Part shown: positions 22,196-34,262 of the stretch, piece after piece
Layout: each line of letters starts with the position of its first letter
Numbering within the stretch: position 1 is the first letter of the stretch
From: Pagrus major
Taxonomy: Eukaryota; Chordata; Actinopteri; Spariformes; Sparidae
NCBI RefSeq assembly: GCF_040436345.1
Contig: NC_133232.1
Coordinates: 28,955,315-29,019,314 of the forward strand
DNA: 64,000 nucleotides
Direction: 5' to 3'
Program-made: the position numbers and the translations under genes
Notes under the pieces: generated by a model
What the model was told of the DNA's origin: nothing
What the model saw: only the letters and a program-made list of their open reading frames with translations
The model's database searches: none

Positions 22196-23764
22196 AAGTA
22201 GGTTAAACAGTTTATTGAATTTATTTCTGCTGTTCAGAGCGTTTTGTCATCTCTGGCTGACTTTACAATGTGTAAAGAAAGAAAAAAGACTTGAGGGGGG
22301 AGAAGAAAGAAAGAAAAACTATCAACATTAATCAAAAATCATTAACATAATTGGCGTATGCACAACATATCATTACCTGCCCACCCCACCCACCCCTATG
22401 GGAAAATTAAAAGTAAAAAACCCACCCTCGCCGAATACTAAAATGCTGTATCAAATGGGGCAATTTTAGATTTTCAAAAACAAACATACAGGGTCTAACT
22501 GCTAGTTTAAGAAAACTGAAGAGAAAAATATGTAGATAGTAGTAATTATATAAAGGGGGAGATACAAAGGGAGTAATAACACCACAGCTGCCCGTTTTTT
22601 TAAGGAGGCAACAGTAAACTAGAGACATTAGATTCAACCAACCACCGCTCTGCTTATAACATCTCCAACAGCTGGACATTAGTTCAGAAAGGCTGGGGGA
22701 TTTGTTGCATATACAACTTCCTAAAATAATTACATGTTATGATTTCAAATAAGAAGAAAATCATGCAGTTCGAACAAGCCAGTCGTCTGTTTCCAGATCC
22801 ACTTAAGTGACCAGTTGAAGGGGGGTTATCATATATATAAAACGACATTAAAAACAAGGAGGGGGGGGGGGAGATGTGGATTGATTACACCAAATCAAGA
22901 TATTTGTGCTGTATACAGAGAATTCAAAAGGCCCTGATATGCACCCACGGTATCATGGCGTACTCCAGGATACATCACAAATGACATCTAGCACCATTCA
23001 AAAAGAGAAAAATAAAATAAACAAGAGTGCTTTATACAAATCTGAGGCTAACATATTCACATAGCTACAGTGAAATGATGAATATTAAAGAGTTTAAACT
23101 GCAGGGATGTTATTTCTGATCACGGTTATGAACAACGTAATTAAATACAAACACAAAACACAAAATTTTACGGGGGGGGAAAGGTGACAAAATAGAGTCC
23201 ATCTTGCTACAGAGTAATGTCATGCTATAGTGTTTTAAATATTGGCAGTCAAAAAAAAAAAAAAAAAAAGATAACCCAAGGGAGAGGCTATTACTGATAT
23301 ACATGGCTGGAGAGCTAGAATACATTTCTCTAAAAAATAAAATAAAAGGGAATTCAAATTTGAGATCAACTCGACAGAAACGTCTCCAGGGAAACAAAAA
23401 GACATGCCGTGTTGGTTTCCAGTCTGCAGTAACAGAAATTGTATAGAATAAATATGTTTTGTTATCGATCTGATCACGTCTGTGCACATTTTGTTCCTGT
23501 CGACTTTCCTTTTCGAGCGACCCTGAGAGGTAACAGTTGTATTAGTCTTGTTTTGAGATGAGAATTTGGCGAAAAGTGGGTTTCGTCTTTTCGCCGCGCC
23601 ACATTTCAGCGCCGATTTTCTTTTCTTTTTAAAACTTGGATTCTTGATTAATGCAGAAAATAAGAATGAGGCAGATAATTGGGAATTTTTTTAGTCAAAG
23701 CGGTCAAGTATTGATGCACTTTTGCCTCAGATTTCATGTTACAGGCATGTCTTTTTGTAAAGCA

Positions 23765-23772
23765 TATGTACA
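23765..23772 (-). promoter_or_regulatory. Possible Pumilio recognition element in foxo4 3'UTR
   Basis: On the transcript strand this reads TGTACATA, matching the Pumilio consensus TGTANATA. It lies inside the long AT-rich 3'UTR exon of foxo4. An 8-mer can occur by chance in 3 kb. Confidence 0.25.
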
Positions 23773-25439
23773 CCGAGATACTGTGTCAGGCCCAAGCGCT
23801 CCCTAAAATGCCATGCAAATGCAAATATTAGTGTTCCTTTGGTTATGTAAAAAAATCTACATGCATCTCATCCTTTACAAAAATAAAAGTATAGAAAATT
23901 ACCGTTAGAAATTATCTGAAAATGCTTCTTCCAATGTAAAAAAAACATCACTTGTCATTAGTAATATATTCATATGTATTAATATCTCATTTATTACCTC
24001 CATCTAAATAGTATATTAAAACTATAATCAAATATATTCTTTTTTTTTGTACTTCTCACACAGTGAATTCATTTCTCGAACTGAATAATTGAATAATTAA
24101 AAGTGTGAGAGGATATTTGACACCCACGTCCCCCCGAAACCCCCCGACAAAATATCAGGAAAACGTTAAACAGCAAAACCCTTCAAGAAGTGATTTTACA
24201 AATTTCCTTCAAGATTTCATCTCTTTTCCTGATAAATCTGCATAGCGTGTCCTCATGTACATGTGCAACGTGTACATTAAATGTTTTTTTTTTACAGGAT
24301 TAAATTCTTTTAATGAAATGGTAAAACCTAATGTGGTTGTAGTTTGGGGTCCCTGTGAGACAGGAAACCTAAGTGCTTTGAAAATGCACGGGCTCAATGG
24401 AAAGAGTAGATCAGGTAGACGATTTGACAGTGGAGGCATACTGCTGTTGAGACGATATAATACTTGGCCAACCAATCACTTGTTGGCAAAAAAAATTTAC
24501 CCTTGAATGCCCTGTGTATAAATTCCATAAAATCACATTTCTTCATTTTGTTAGTTTAACTGCACATCAGGGATTTAAAAATAAAAACATCCTCTAACTC
24601 TAACACCAAAAATGCCAAACTGCAAATACATAAACTGTTACACTGTTCAATCACCAAATTTTGTTGTTGTTTTCTCTAAAGTGAGAAATCTGAATCGTAC
24701 ATGTGATCATAGTCCAAGTACGCGATTGGGCAAGATGTGTAGCCAATGTTGAATCAAACATTTCATACCTCCAGTCGTCTCGTCTTTATCTTCCACCTGT
24801 TCACAACACAGTCCTCAAAATTCGCACGGACTCCTGGTGCACCTTGTTCAGACGATCAAACAGCATTTGGTCTGGCGATTCACGCTTGGCGAGTGTCAAT
24901 GGAAAACTCGCCATTTCTCCAAAAGCGCAAAGTCCGTTGATTCTTCAATACCAAAGCCATCAAGTACCGTATCCTAAAGCTATTCTGGTGTAACATAACT
25001 GAAACATGAACTCCCAGTGGAGGGGAGTTAACGATTTGTCTTTTCACTCTAAAAACATAAAGTCACACGTCTTTAAAAATCATCAGTTCGGATTAACAGA
25101 AAAAACGGCTAGCAGCCAAATCGTTGCAAGTGTTATATATATATTTGTTTTTTAAAAAAAACAGAGAAAACTTGTGCATAGTAGCGTGAGTCTCCTCCCC
25201 GTCCTCTGCATGTCTTGGCACGTGACATGAGTGAGGTCTGGTTTTGTCTTTAAAGTCCGAGAGAAGCATTGAATCTGAAAATAGTACCTCCAGCCAGCAG
25301 GGAGGAGGAATGCACCGGTCGTTCTGTCGTTTTGTGAGGTTATATTGATTGGAGATCAGTTCCTGAAAGAGACAATGATAAAAAGATCATTTCTGTTGTC
25401 CTTAAATCCAGATTGTGTAAGTGATGTATCTAAAATGTC

Positions 25440-25770
25440 CTATTACTGACTCAATAACCTCACTGATTTTGATAATTACTCCAACTAACGATTATTATTA
25501 TATCATTATGACGAGAGAATCGTGACGCCAGTTGATTAAAAAATGTCAGAAAACAGTGAAACTGCTCCCCCAGAGCCTTAATGTGACAGTCTAAAACCCA
25601 AATATATTCAATTTTCAATGATAAGAAACTGAGGAAAGAGGCAAGTACTCATATTTGAGAAGCTAAAACTTACAAATGGTTTTACGTTTTTACTTTTTAC
25701 AAGTGACTGAAACAATAAATTGAATATCAAAATTGAATTTTCTGCCATCTTTAATCGACTTTCAGCCGCA
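25440..25770. mobile_element. GCAACTAACGATTA-type MITE in foxo4 3'UTR intron
   Basis: CCAACTAACGATTATTATTA, AAAAAATGTCAGAAAACAG, TGAGAAGCTAAAACTTAC and ATTGAATATCAAAATTGAAT follow the family order. It lies in the intron between the foxo4 stop-codon exon and the last exon. Confidence 0.55.
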
Positions 25771-26040
25771 AATCGCTTAATAATGTTATCTGTTGAACCA
25801 AAAGCATTTCCTGATTGCAGCTTTACTGTTGCTTTTCTCTGTAAGAAGCATTTCTTTGGTTAAACTTCTTCAAGACCTTTTGACATGTGTTGTTTTTTCT
25901 TCTGATGATCTTTTTGTCATAATTTTGCAATAAAGAAAAGTTAAAGACTAAATTATTTGTGAAAAAAGTTAAATACAAACTGGTGTGAGTGTGTTTGTGT
26001 GAACAAAGTGTACCTGGCTGACTTTAGGTCAGCGGAGGAA

Positions 26041-29000
26041 TTAGCTCGGCACCCAGCTGTGAGCTGAGCCCTGTGTGGTGGCAGGGCCGGCGTAGCCTTG
26101 GCTTCCGGGCAGTATGGGGTCAAAGTTGAAGTCGAGGCCGTCTCCGTCCATGAGGTCACTGTTGATGATGTAGTCCACGTCACAATCCAGGTTCTCGGTG
26201 AACATGTCTATGTCCAAGTCTGTGGGCAGCCGGTCCTGACCGGTCGGGAAACAGGACGGAGCTCCGAACTGACTCATCCCCTGCAGGCTCACGCCAGGAT
26301 TGGCTGAGGTGACGGGCGCTCCGTGATGAGAGCCCACAGCTGACACCGTGGCGTGATGGGCTTTGAGCGCAGAGAGCTGCGATGGGTCCTGAGACATACC
26401 TGAGAGGATCATCCCCAGCCCCATCTGAGAGTGATGCTGGTGTTGTTGTGGCGGTTGTTGCTGCTGGTGCGGCGGCGGCTGCTGCTGCTGCTGCTGGTGG
26501 TGGAGGTGATGCTGCTGTGACTGCATCTGGGCCTGCAGCGCCATGGGGGCCACCGTGTTCGGCTCCAGTCCTTTACCCAACAGCAGCTGATTGGGTTTGG
26601 ACCTCACGCCCACCACGGACGTGCCCAGGCCCATCAGGCCCACCCCTCCAGGACTGGGCATGAGGGGATCCACTTGGGTCATCATGACATCACTGGGAGG
26701 AGGGGAGTCGGAGGTGAGCAGCGCCTCCAGGCTGGAAGGCACATGGGTGCTAAAATGGCCGCTGCCGCGAGAAGCGGAGCTGGACATGGGGTTGAAGAGG
26801 GAGTTGCTGAAGGTTGACGGCTCTTTGCTGCCTGGTCCACACTGAGAGATGGAGGTCTGGGTCCCGGTGTGGGAGGGGGCCTGCGGGAGGCTGGATGGCT
26901 GCAGCTGATGGAAGGAGGAGAAGCTGGAGCCACGAGGCAGCAGGGTGGAGGCGGAGGGCAGTGGAGTGGGAGGTGCTGGTGGGGCTGTACTGGGACTGGC
27001 CCCTCCCTGCTGCTGAGTCATCAAAGTGAGGCCGTCGATCAGATCCAGCTCCTCCATGAGGGTCTCAGTGAGGGTGGGGGTCAAGCTGCTGGCAGTGTAT
27101 CTCCCCAGCAGTGAGTCTTCGGGCAGATTATCGTCGTCCTCCTGTCCAGGAGCGATGGGGGACAGACGCCCACTCAGGGTGCTGGCGTTAGAGCTCGTGC
27201 GTGGGCGGAAGGTGGTCCACATGTCGGCGTCGTCCAGGCTGCCACGGGACGAGGGGCTGCTGCTGTTGACCCATTTGGGGAACTGCTGGGATGAGTTAGG
27301 GCTGTCTGCGCCCGCTGAGGCCGTGCTGCCGTCACCCTGCAGCGCCCCTCCAGCACCGCCCAGCCCGGCCGCTCCCGCCTGCTTCTTGGTCTGCTTGGCC
27401 CTCATGCGGCTCTTCAGCAGTTTGCTGCTGTTGTCCATGGAGGCGGCTCGGCGGCGGGGAGCTTTCCCGGTCTTCCCTCCCTCTGGGTTGAGCATCCACC
27501 AGGAGCTCTTGCCTGTCGATTCATTGTGAACCCTCAGGAACTTGTTGTGGAGTGATAAATTGTGGCGAATTGAATTCTGAAAACAGAGAGAAAGAAAAGT
27601 CAATTAATATTGTCTCAAATTTCAGCACTGCCAAAGTTTAGATTATCCGACTGAAACTGAAGCAGGGGCACACCTGGAGATAATTACACTAAAAGATTCT
27701 TCTATTTTTGTATCATGACACGTAGTGTTGTCGCTGATCCCAATCTGGAAGTCAGGACACCCTGAGAGGTCAGAAGATAAACCTCATGGTCACGAAATAA
27801 CAAAAAATCCATGTTTGTTACACATTTTCATTGATCATTTTTTCAAACATTCGTCTAATCGTGAATTTTGGCCAAGTTTTACTGGGGAACCAATTATAAA
27901 CAAAAATATGTTTATGCCAAATACATTTTATGCATTGCATAGTAGTGTAGGGATCAGTTAACATCACGTGATGAAAGCTTGACTGTTTTAAAAAATATGA
28001 ATTAATAAATAATATAAATTAAAACTTAATATAAAATGAAAAAGATTATCTATTGTGAGATCTCCCCTTGGTTTTATTAGTGACAGACTTGAAATGCAAA
28101 TGAAATTATATTTAAGCTTTGAAGTATTTCCATTCAAGCGTTTCTATTCCCCATTTTGAGTTTCACATTAGATGTTTCCCTCGTCTTATTTCCATTGCCA
28201 TTTTTAGCATTTCCATCTAATCTTTTGCATTTTAAATTTAACCTTTTTCCATTTACTCACCTGACTTTACATTTTCAAATTATCATGTTACATTTCAAAT
28301 TTGTCTTTTCAAGTTGCTTTTTCTTTTCAAGTTTAATTACGGCCTAATTTTTATTCATCGGAGGGTAGTAAATTAATCTTTTAATTTTTTCTCTTTTAAT
28401 ATTCTATGTGGACTTTTCATTTTAATTATGACCGAGACTGTCCTCCACACAGACGACTCTCTGAGCGCTCTGAAACTGGAACTGTGAATTTCTGAACGGC
28501 CACTTCTGACCGAATTTATGAACGCACCCGTATTTATAGCTACGCAATCAGCGGACTCATGGTTGCTTTTAATCATTAACCATGATTGCTGGTAACTCCG
28601 TAACACGCCTGAGGACACGTGAGATGTACTACAAGCTCTGCAGTCTTTGCATTTCACCGTCTGCATGTATATGATGCACTTTGCTAAGTGATTGGAAAGA
28701 CTGCTCGTGTTTCCATCAGTGAACACTAACAACTTGTTGACTTGTGGCAACGACGAGCACTGTCTGCATCGACCCTCGTGAAGTGTCTGTATGGGGAGTA
28801 CCAAAAATACACGAACATCTTCATTTCTGCACTACAGACAGCAGCTCCCTGTAAACAATCTGAATAGGTAGACCGTTCCCTCCTGGATCTGCATCCCCGG
28901 TCAGTTCAGATCTTTATTGTCCTGCAACAGGAAATTGTCTTTGCAGCAAGAACAGTTTATAACCGAGCTGCAGAGCCGAGTCGAGTCGAGTGACTGTTTT

Positions 29001-30071
29001 GATGACGTGCAACTTGACTCGACAGTAAAATAAATGTGTCAAGACTCGACTTGGAAATTAAAGACTCCTGACTTGACTTGAGACATGAAGTCTTGAATGA
29101 CCTTTTGTTTGTTTTTTTAAGCGATGGGGAGGTGATGTACTTTTGACTGAGAAGAAATTAGGAAAGCTTTTTTACTTAGGTTTTGTGTTTCATTACATTT
29201 ATTTCCCTGAAACTCAACAAACAAAACAAATAATCGTACTTTTTGGTGTCATATTAGATGAAGTGGTCAGGTACTGACGCTTTTCTCTTTATAAAGACTG
29301 GATACTGAAGGTTAGACTGAAGTGACTTGACCAAGAAAAAAAGACTTGGCGCTTACTGGAGACTTGGACCAAATGTCTTGAGTCACATGTCTTGTATATA
29401 AATGAATAGAAGCTGATAATAATCAATAATACACCAAAAAAAGATGAAAGAAAACATTTAAGGAGGCAATTTCTATACCATAAAGTGATATACCTTCTCC
29501 TTTTTGTCAATATTGCCCAGCCCAGATAATAAACGATGCTTCTGTGATGTAACACGAGTTGTAAAACTATAAATGTGGTAAATCCCTGCAGTAAAGGTGT
29601 ACTCCTCCCCCCCATACTCACCTTCCACCCGGCTGAGCTGTTGCTGTCTCCTTTGTCTCTGAAGTAAGGCACTGTCTTCACCATCCACTCGTAGATCTGC
29701 GCCAGGGTCAGCCTCTTCTCGGGTGAGTTCTCGATGGCCTGACTAATCAGGTCAGCGTAGCTCTGGTTGCCCCACGCGTTGCGGCGGGACGATCCTTTGC
29801 GTGGCGTCGCGCCGGCTCCGCCCACACCTGCCGCGACCCCGCCCTCCCCCGCAGCCGCCGCCGCCGCAGCCTTCTCCGGCTCGGACGTGATTTGCTGCGG
29901 CTCGGGCTTGTCCTCGTCGGCGGGCGGGGTCCCGGCGGCGGACTCGGTGCCATCGGCGCCCTCCGGTTTGACAGCCGAGATGTCGGGCCTCGGCAGCGGC
30001 CACGTGCAGGAGCGGGGTCTGCTCTGCGGCTCGAAATCTGGGTCGATCGGGGGCACCGACGACTCCTCCAT
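26041..30071 (-). CDS. foxo4: Forkhead box O transcription factor FOXO4
   Basis: Nuclear transcription factor driven out of the nucleus by AKT phosphorylation; it activates stress, cell-cycle and metabolic genes. Coding exons on the minus strand: 30071-29622 (150 codons) and 27576-26041 (511 aa plus TAA), joined AAG/GTGAGT to TTTTCAG/AAT; 661 aa in all (human FOXO4 505). The forkhead domain covers about residues 96-193, and the intron falls after GWK within it, the family-typical site. AKT sites are present at Thr23 (RPRSCTWPL), Ser196 (RRRAASMD) and Ser279 (RPRTSSNAS). CR2-like ALLTSD...MTQVDPLM is at about 433-456 and acidic CR3 (DLDIDMFTENLDCD, GLDFNFDP) at about 595-640; the end is SWVPS. 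FOXO4-type words (AWGNQSYADLISQAIE, ADMWTTFRPR, PPPSDVMMTQVDP) favour FOXO4 over FOXO1 and FOXO3. The extra length is partly a Gln/His/Pro tract at about 500-532. Confidence 0.95.
28897..28960 (+). mobile_element. LINE-type 3' tail fragment
   Basis: CAGATCTTTATTGTCCTGCA and ACAGGAAATTGTCTTTGCAG resemble the CTTTATTGTC...GGAAATT tail shared by many teleost LINE copies. Short, so the call is tentative. Confidence 0.4.
28973..29395. repeat. GACTTGA/GAGTCGA repeat in the foxo4 intron
   Basis: Starts GCCGAGTCGAGTCGAGTGAC, holds many GACTTGA/ACTCGA words (TGACTTGACTTGAGACATGA) and ends GACTTGGACCAAATGTCTTG. It resembles a teleost non-autonomous element made of degenerate ACTTGAG words. Confidence 0.6.
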
Positions 30072-31109
30072 GACGGTGAACCTCTGAACTTCCAGTCAAC
30101 CCAAAAAAAAAAAAAAAAAAAAAAAGATGGGGACCACTTAAAGCATCTACCTTCAAAATGTAAAGGTATTTTTGTTTGAGCGGATGATGTGTGAATAAAA
30201 AAAAAAAAAACTTCCCGACACAAAAACAATATGCGTCACCCACTGCGGGGGTGTAAACAGAGGGGCCTAGAAAAGAGACGTAATAATCTGGACACACCAA
30301 TAGCCTCGGTTAATCCTCAGATTGGAGATTAGGGAACCCAAATAATCTCCTTAATAGTAACTATCATAAACCTTCCGATTTATATAGCATGAAGGAGGGC
30401 CGGGATGAGAGCCCCTTTGTCTGAGAGAAATAAAAACAAAAGTGGCAGAGTGGCAATGAGCACCAACACATCTGGATCTGCAGAGGTTTGGGCTCACCTG
30501 CGGATGGATGACACAGTGTGAACGGGTGTGTGGGTACAAAATAATGACATTCCTACTAATAAACACTCAAATTTTGAATATTTTCCCAAAACATAAAATG
30601 TTATTAATGTATATTTAAAACTGTTTTCTCAAATTTAACAAGGCGATATGTTAAATTAAAGGGGTTATTGTCGTACCACAAACACACAGCCTGGTGTAAA
30701 AACTTCCCTGTAAAGCTATGAAGACTGAGGATTAGCTGGCTGCTGTTACAAAGGAGCTTCAGAGGAGAGACCCTGTCTGTCTGCACTTGTAAACAACGTG
30801 ATGTCTGGCCACAAAACCTCCACCAAAACTTTTTTTTTTTTTTTGCAAATATCCCCGAATGACCCCGAAACAGTCACAAACCAAAAAAAAAAAAAAAAAA
30901 ATCCAGGTTAAACCGAGTAAACTATAAAAGCAATAACCATCTGATGTCCTCAGCTACTGTTCAGTTTTGAAAAAAAAGTGTAAAAACACACACACACACA
31001 GTTGTGAGTCTCTGGCCTGCCACTAAATAAGTGTCAAATGAGAGAGAGGGCTCGGAGGGAGAAATAGTGTTTGATTTAAAATAAAAAACCTACGAAAGAT
31101 GAGGAGAAA

Positions 31110-31790
31110 TGTTCGTGAAGGGGGGGGAAAAGTCCGTGCTTCAGGTCTGCACGATCCGCCACATTGCGGCCGGGCGCGTGTCACCATCTGCCATGTTTCT
31201 CCACACTCCGGCCGCGGCACACGATGCTCGAAGAGGCGGTTATAAAAGGGAGGAAAAAAAAAAAAGAGAGTAAACCCTCCTCTCTCTCTCTCCCGTCCGA
31301 GGCCCGCGGCTCGGCCTGCCTTCGTCCCGCGGTCTCGTAAACGCGCTACAAAGCGATGTCCCCGGGTGTCGGGTGAAGCCGCGTCGCCCCGGAGGTCCGT
31401 CGGCTCCCACTTTGAAAAAACAGCACGATAGCCACCGTAGCGTTAGCCGCTCGAGCTCCCGCTACTCCAGAGTTCACAATCCGTGGAAAAAGTCCGTGAA
31501 ACGCGTCCGAAAACCGGCCCCGAGCGGCCGCTTTCATCCGGCGAGGACTTTTGTCAAACTTCCCGCCGTCGTGGCTCCCCAAATATCCGCTCCTTCGGTG
31601 TCTTTTTGACTTGTTTTGTTTTGTTTTGTTTTGACTCGAGGCGAAGACTCCCTTCTGACGTCTGTTTACCACTGTCAGGCGACGCGCTCTGCGCATGCGC
31701 CGAGTGGGATTTCTGGGAAACCGAGTCATCCGTGTGTGACAGCGCGGGCGTAAACAGCAGCTGAAGGAGGCAACATGTACCTGTAACACG
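31110..31790 (-). promoter_or_regulatory. foxo4: GC-rich promoter/CpG island upstream of foxo4
   Basis: CpG-dense stretch beginning about 1 kb upstream of the foxo4 ATG, in otherwise AT-rich DNA. It contains the palindrome GCGCATGCGC (31691-31700), the NRF1 core motif, and GTTAGC words near 31440. A 5'UTR exon probably starts here and is spliced to a segment just before the ATG: a T-rich run on the minus strand at about 30102-30125 precedes a possible acceptor. The exact exon borders are not resolved. Confidence 0.55.
31691..31700. promoter_or_regulatory. NRF1-type palindromic site
   Basis: Perfect GCGCATGCGC in the foxo4 CpG-rich promoter region. This is the canonical core bound by NRF1 in vertebrate CpG-island promoters. 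Confidence 0.55.
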
Positions 31791-31974
31791 GCGTTATGTA
31801 ACGCGTCTGTGCAAGTGTGCTAAGTCCCAGACATGCTTAGGTCATTTAAGGTGTTATTACCGACAAACACAGCGCCGATATGAGCGCTGGACTACATCAA
31901 ACACGAGATGATATGTTTACTACGATAATAAGTGTTAATGTTTATGTTTTATCAAGCTTATTTTTTTTATTTCT

Positions 31975-32370
31975 TTGTCAAACGAGGTCAAAAATGAACA
32001 TTTATGTGTACTACTTGGGTTAATTAGGCCTTGTGATAGTGATGTTGTTAAATTGACACTAAAGGAAATGTTATGATTAGATACATTTTATATGTTTATA
32101 TTTATAGACATGCAATATATATATCTTGTAGTTTGCTGTGTGGATGCCTGTTTTTGTGCACCTTAATGTGAAGCCCTATAATATATCTATATTTATATTT
32201 AAATTAAAATAGAATACAATAAAATAAAACAATATATGCAGTTATCTTTCTGCCTTATCTTTTATTTTGTCAAACGAGGTCAAGGACAAACATTTATGGT
32301 ACTACTTGGACTGATTAGGTCATAGTGATGTTGTTAATGTGACACTAAAGGAAATGTTATGATTAGATTA
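31975..32370 (+). repeat. Direct duplication of about 100 bp
   Basis: GTCAAACGAGGTCAAAAATG...ACTACTTGGGTTAATTAGG...GATGTTGTTAAATTGACAC...GGAAATGTTATGATTAGAT (31978-32080) is repeated as GTCAAACGAGGTCAAGGAC...ACTACTTGGACTGATTAGG...GGAAATGTTATGATTAGAT (32269-32366). The AT-rich stretch between them also recurs near 32.74 kb (AATTAAAATAGAATACAATA). Confidence 0.8.
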
Positions 32371-33788
32371 GATCAGTCTGTACTCATACCTGGTGAGTGT
32401 CAGCATAATTTTGGAAATCATTGTGAAGTAGACAGTGATGAAGTTAATGTAATGTAAGCACATTTACTGTACTCAAGTACTGTACAGTATTGCAGTACTC
32501 TATCGTACTCTTTAATCCACTACATTGACTTGATAACTTTAGTTACTAGTTAGAGCCAAAGTAGTGCATTCTTAGCTTTTACCTGTAATACTGCACTATG
32601 TAACTTAAACTACAAAATACTGTGTTTTAATAATATTAATATTAAGTGTTCATGTTTTATAAAAGTTGTTTTATTGTTATTTTACAGCACAGAGTTGTAC
32701 GATGTTCATGCTACACACAGAGATAGAACATGTATATAAATATTTAAATTAAAATAGAATACAATAAAATAAGACAATATACGCTACTCAAAATTAGTTA
32801 GTAATATTGGGATATGGGTGCACACATGCATGGATACGCCATAAAAGTCAAATGATACGTGTCATTACGTATTATTTTTGGGGACCAAAATATTCACAAA
32901 ATAAAAATTCAGATATGTCACAGAATAAACTGTCAAGTGAAACGCTAAAATATCCCCAAAATCCCTAACAAACTTTGAGTGGTGTATAAAGTTATTCTTC
33001 TGCTTTCTCTACTGCATGACCAGGTTAACATGTCAGGAGGCTCCAGGCCAAAGAAGTTGTTGTTTGGCCCATATAGACAGAAACAGTATAGCTTATAACT
33101 GTATAGCAGAGACCCAAAACCAACCACATTGGCTAATCCAGGATGAGAATATGACCTGGACTACCTGTATATGAGCACAGTATAAAATAAACTAAATAAA
33201 AAAACTGCAACAGAGCACAGTTGAACCAGGAATGCTGCGTGGATGTGTCTTAATCACCTGACCACCAGATGTGCAACTAGGTAAGATCCAGTAACCCAGG
33301 GTCTTGCGGGTCTTGCGGGTCTTGCAGGTCTGTGGTTCTGCGGCACTTGGTCCTGTCAGGTAATCCACCTTTACTCCACTAGACAGACAGATTTTAGGAT
33401 TTTGGCAGGAGTTCATTCTTGAACTTGGGAACATTAAGTGTGACAAGATAACATCAAGTCTTAGACTCCTTTACAGCTTTTTCAACTGCATCTTACTGAC
33501 ATCATCAGTTTATCAGCACCAAGCTTTGGTCGCAAAATGACCCCTGAGCTTTCTCCACTCATAGAGACGTGGCATGCTGTTGAATTTTCAAGAAAAGCTA
33601 GTGAGTAAATAGAGTTGAGATAACTTTGTCAAACATTCTGACTTATTCTTTCGATCTCTTCTAGGTCCTTTAACACCATCATCTATTTAATAGGTAATAG
33701 GTGTATTTACATTGCATTATAAATTGGTTTACTCTGATTGGTGCTCATAGTGTGTCTGAAGAGGGCAGTAAGTACAACTGACATAACC

Positions 33789-34262
33789 CCTTTTCAACCA
33801 AAGCGAACCACCAAGTGCTGGTTCTGGGCTGGTGCTGGCGCTGGTTCAAATTTGGTTCAACCTTTAAAGAACTTGTTTGCTTTTCCACAGACATGAGAGC
33901 CGCTGCAGAGTCGCACCATGTGGTCACTGTATACCGAACGATGCCTCCACTGGCATCCAAACTCGACCGCTCCTCGGACCACTGTCGCTTCGATTAGTGA
34001 AAATAGTTAAAATCTTTTGTTTATTCTCCCGTGGATGAGTCAGAACACGCTACACTAGCTCTGGTTGTTAAAAAAAAAAATGGCAGTCATAAGCGGTTTA
34101 AGTTGTTGATGTAAACTGTCCTTTGTTCCTGACCAGCAAAGTGTCGGTGCCACTCTGAAACCAGTTTTCCTGGACGGACGCCAGTTCTTCGGCTTTGTAA
34201 GCGAAGAGCTGGTTCCAGAGTCGGCACCGGCTCCTGAACTGACTCGGTCGAAAGGGGAACTG
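33789..34262. mobile_element. MITE-like element with CCCTTTTCAACC...GGTCGAAAGGGG ends
   Basis: CCCCTTTTCAACCAAAGCGA at the left and TCGGTCGAAAGGGGAACTG at the right are imperfect inverted ends. Inside are GGTTC/GAACC words (GTGCTGGTTCTGGGCTGGTG). About 475 bp, no coding capacity. Confidence 0.65.

Larger units (their letters stand above)
22195..26040 (-). other. foxo4: foxo4 3'UTR, including a separate non-coding last exon
   Basis: Only 27 nt after the stop there is a donor-like site (CAG/GTACAC, exon end at 26014). A strong acceptor (TTGTCTCTTTCAG) precedes 25362. The last exon would run from 25362 to about 22.2 kb, where minus-strand AATAAA signals lie at 22211-22216 and about 22221. A wholly non-coding last exon is a known FOXO feature. 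The intron (25363-26013) holds an old MITE. Confidence 0.6.
27577..29621 (-). other. foxo4: foxo4 intron interrupting the forkhead domain
   Basis: 2.05 kb intron between residues 150 and 151, after GWK and before NSIRHN. It carries a LINE-type tail near 28.9 kb and a GACTTGA-rich repeat at about 28.97-29.40 kb. No coding exon was seen inside it. Confidence 0.75.

Noticed and set aside
26382..26663. Alanine-rich plus-strand frame
   Set aside because: Antisense of the CAG/CTG tract in foxo4.
27026..27529. 167-codon open frame on the plus strand
   Set aside because: Lies antisense to foxo4 exon 2; GC-rich coding DNA leaves the opposite strand open by chance, and the peptide matches nothing known.
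26041..30071. Assignment as FOXO3 because a SESN1-like gene is adjacent
   Set aside because: Forkhead and activation-region words (NQSYADLISQAIE, ADMWTTFRPR, PPPSDVMMTQVDP, short N-terminus) are FOXO4-type.
29752..30300. 160-182 codon open frames on the minus strand in other frames
   Set aside because: Shadows of foxo4 exon 1 and its 5' leader; only one frame carries the FOXO sequence.
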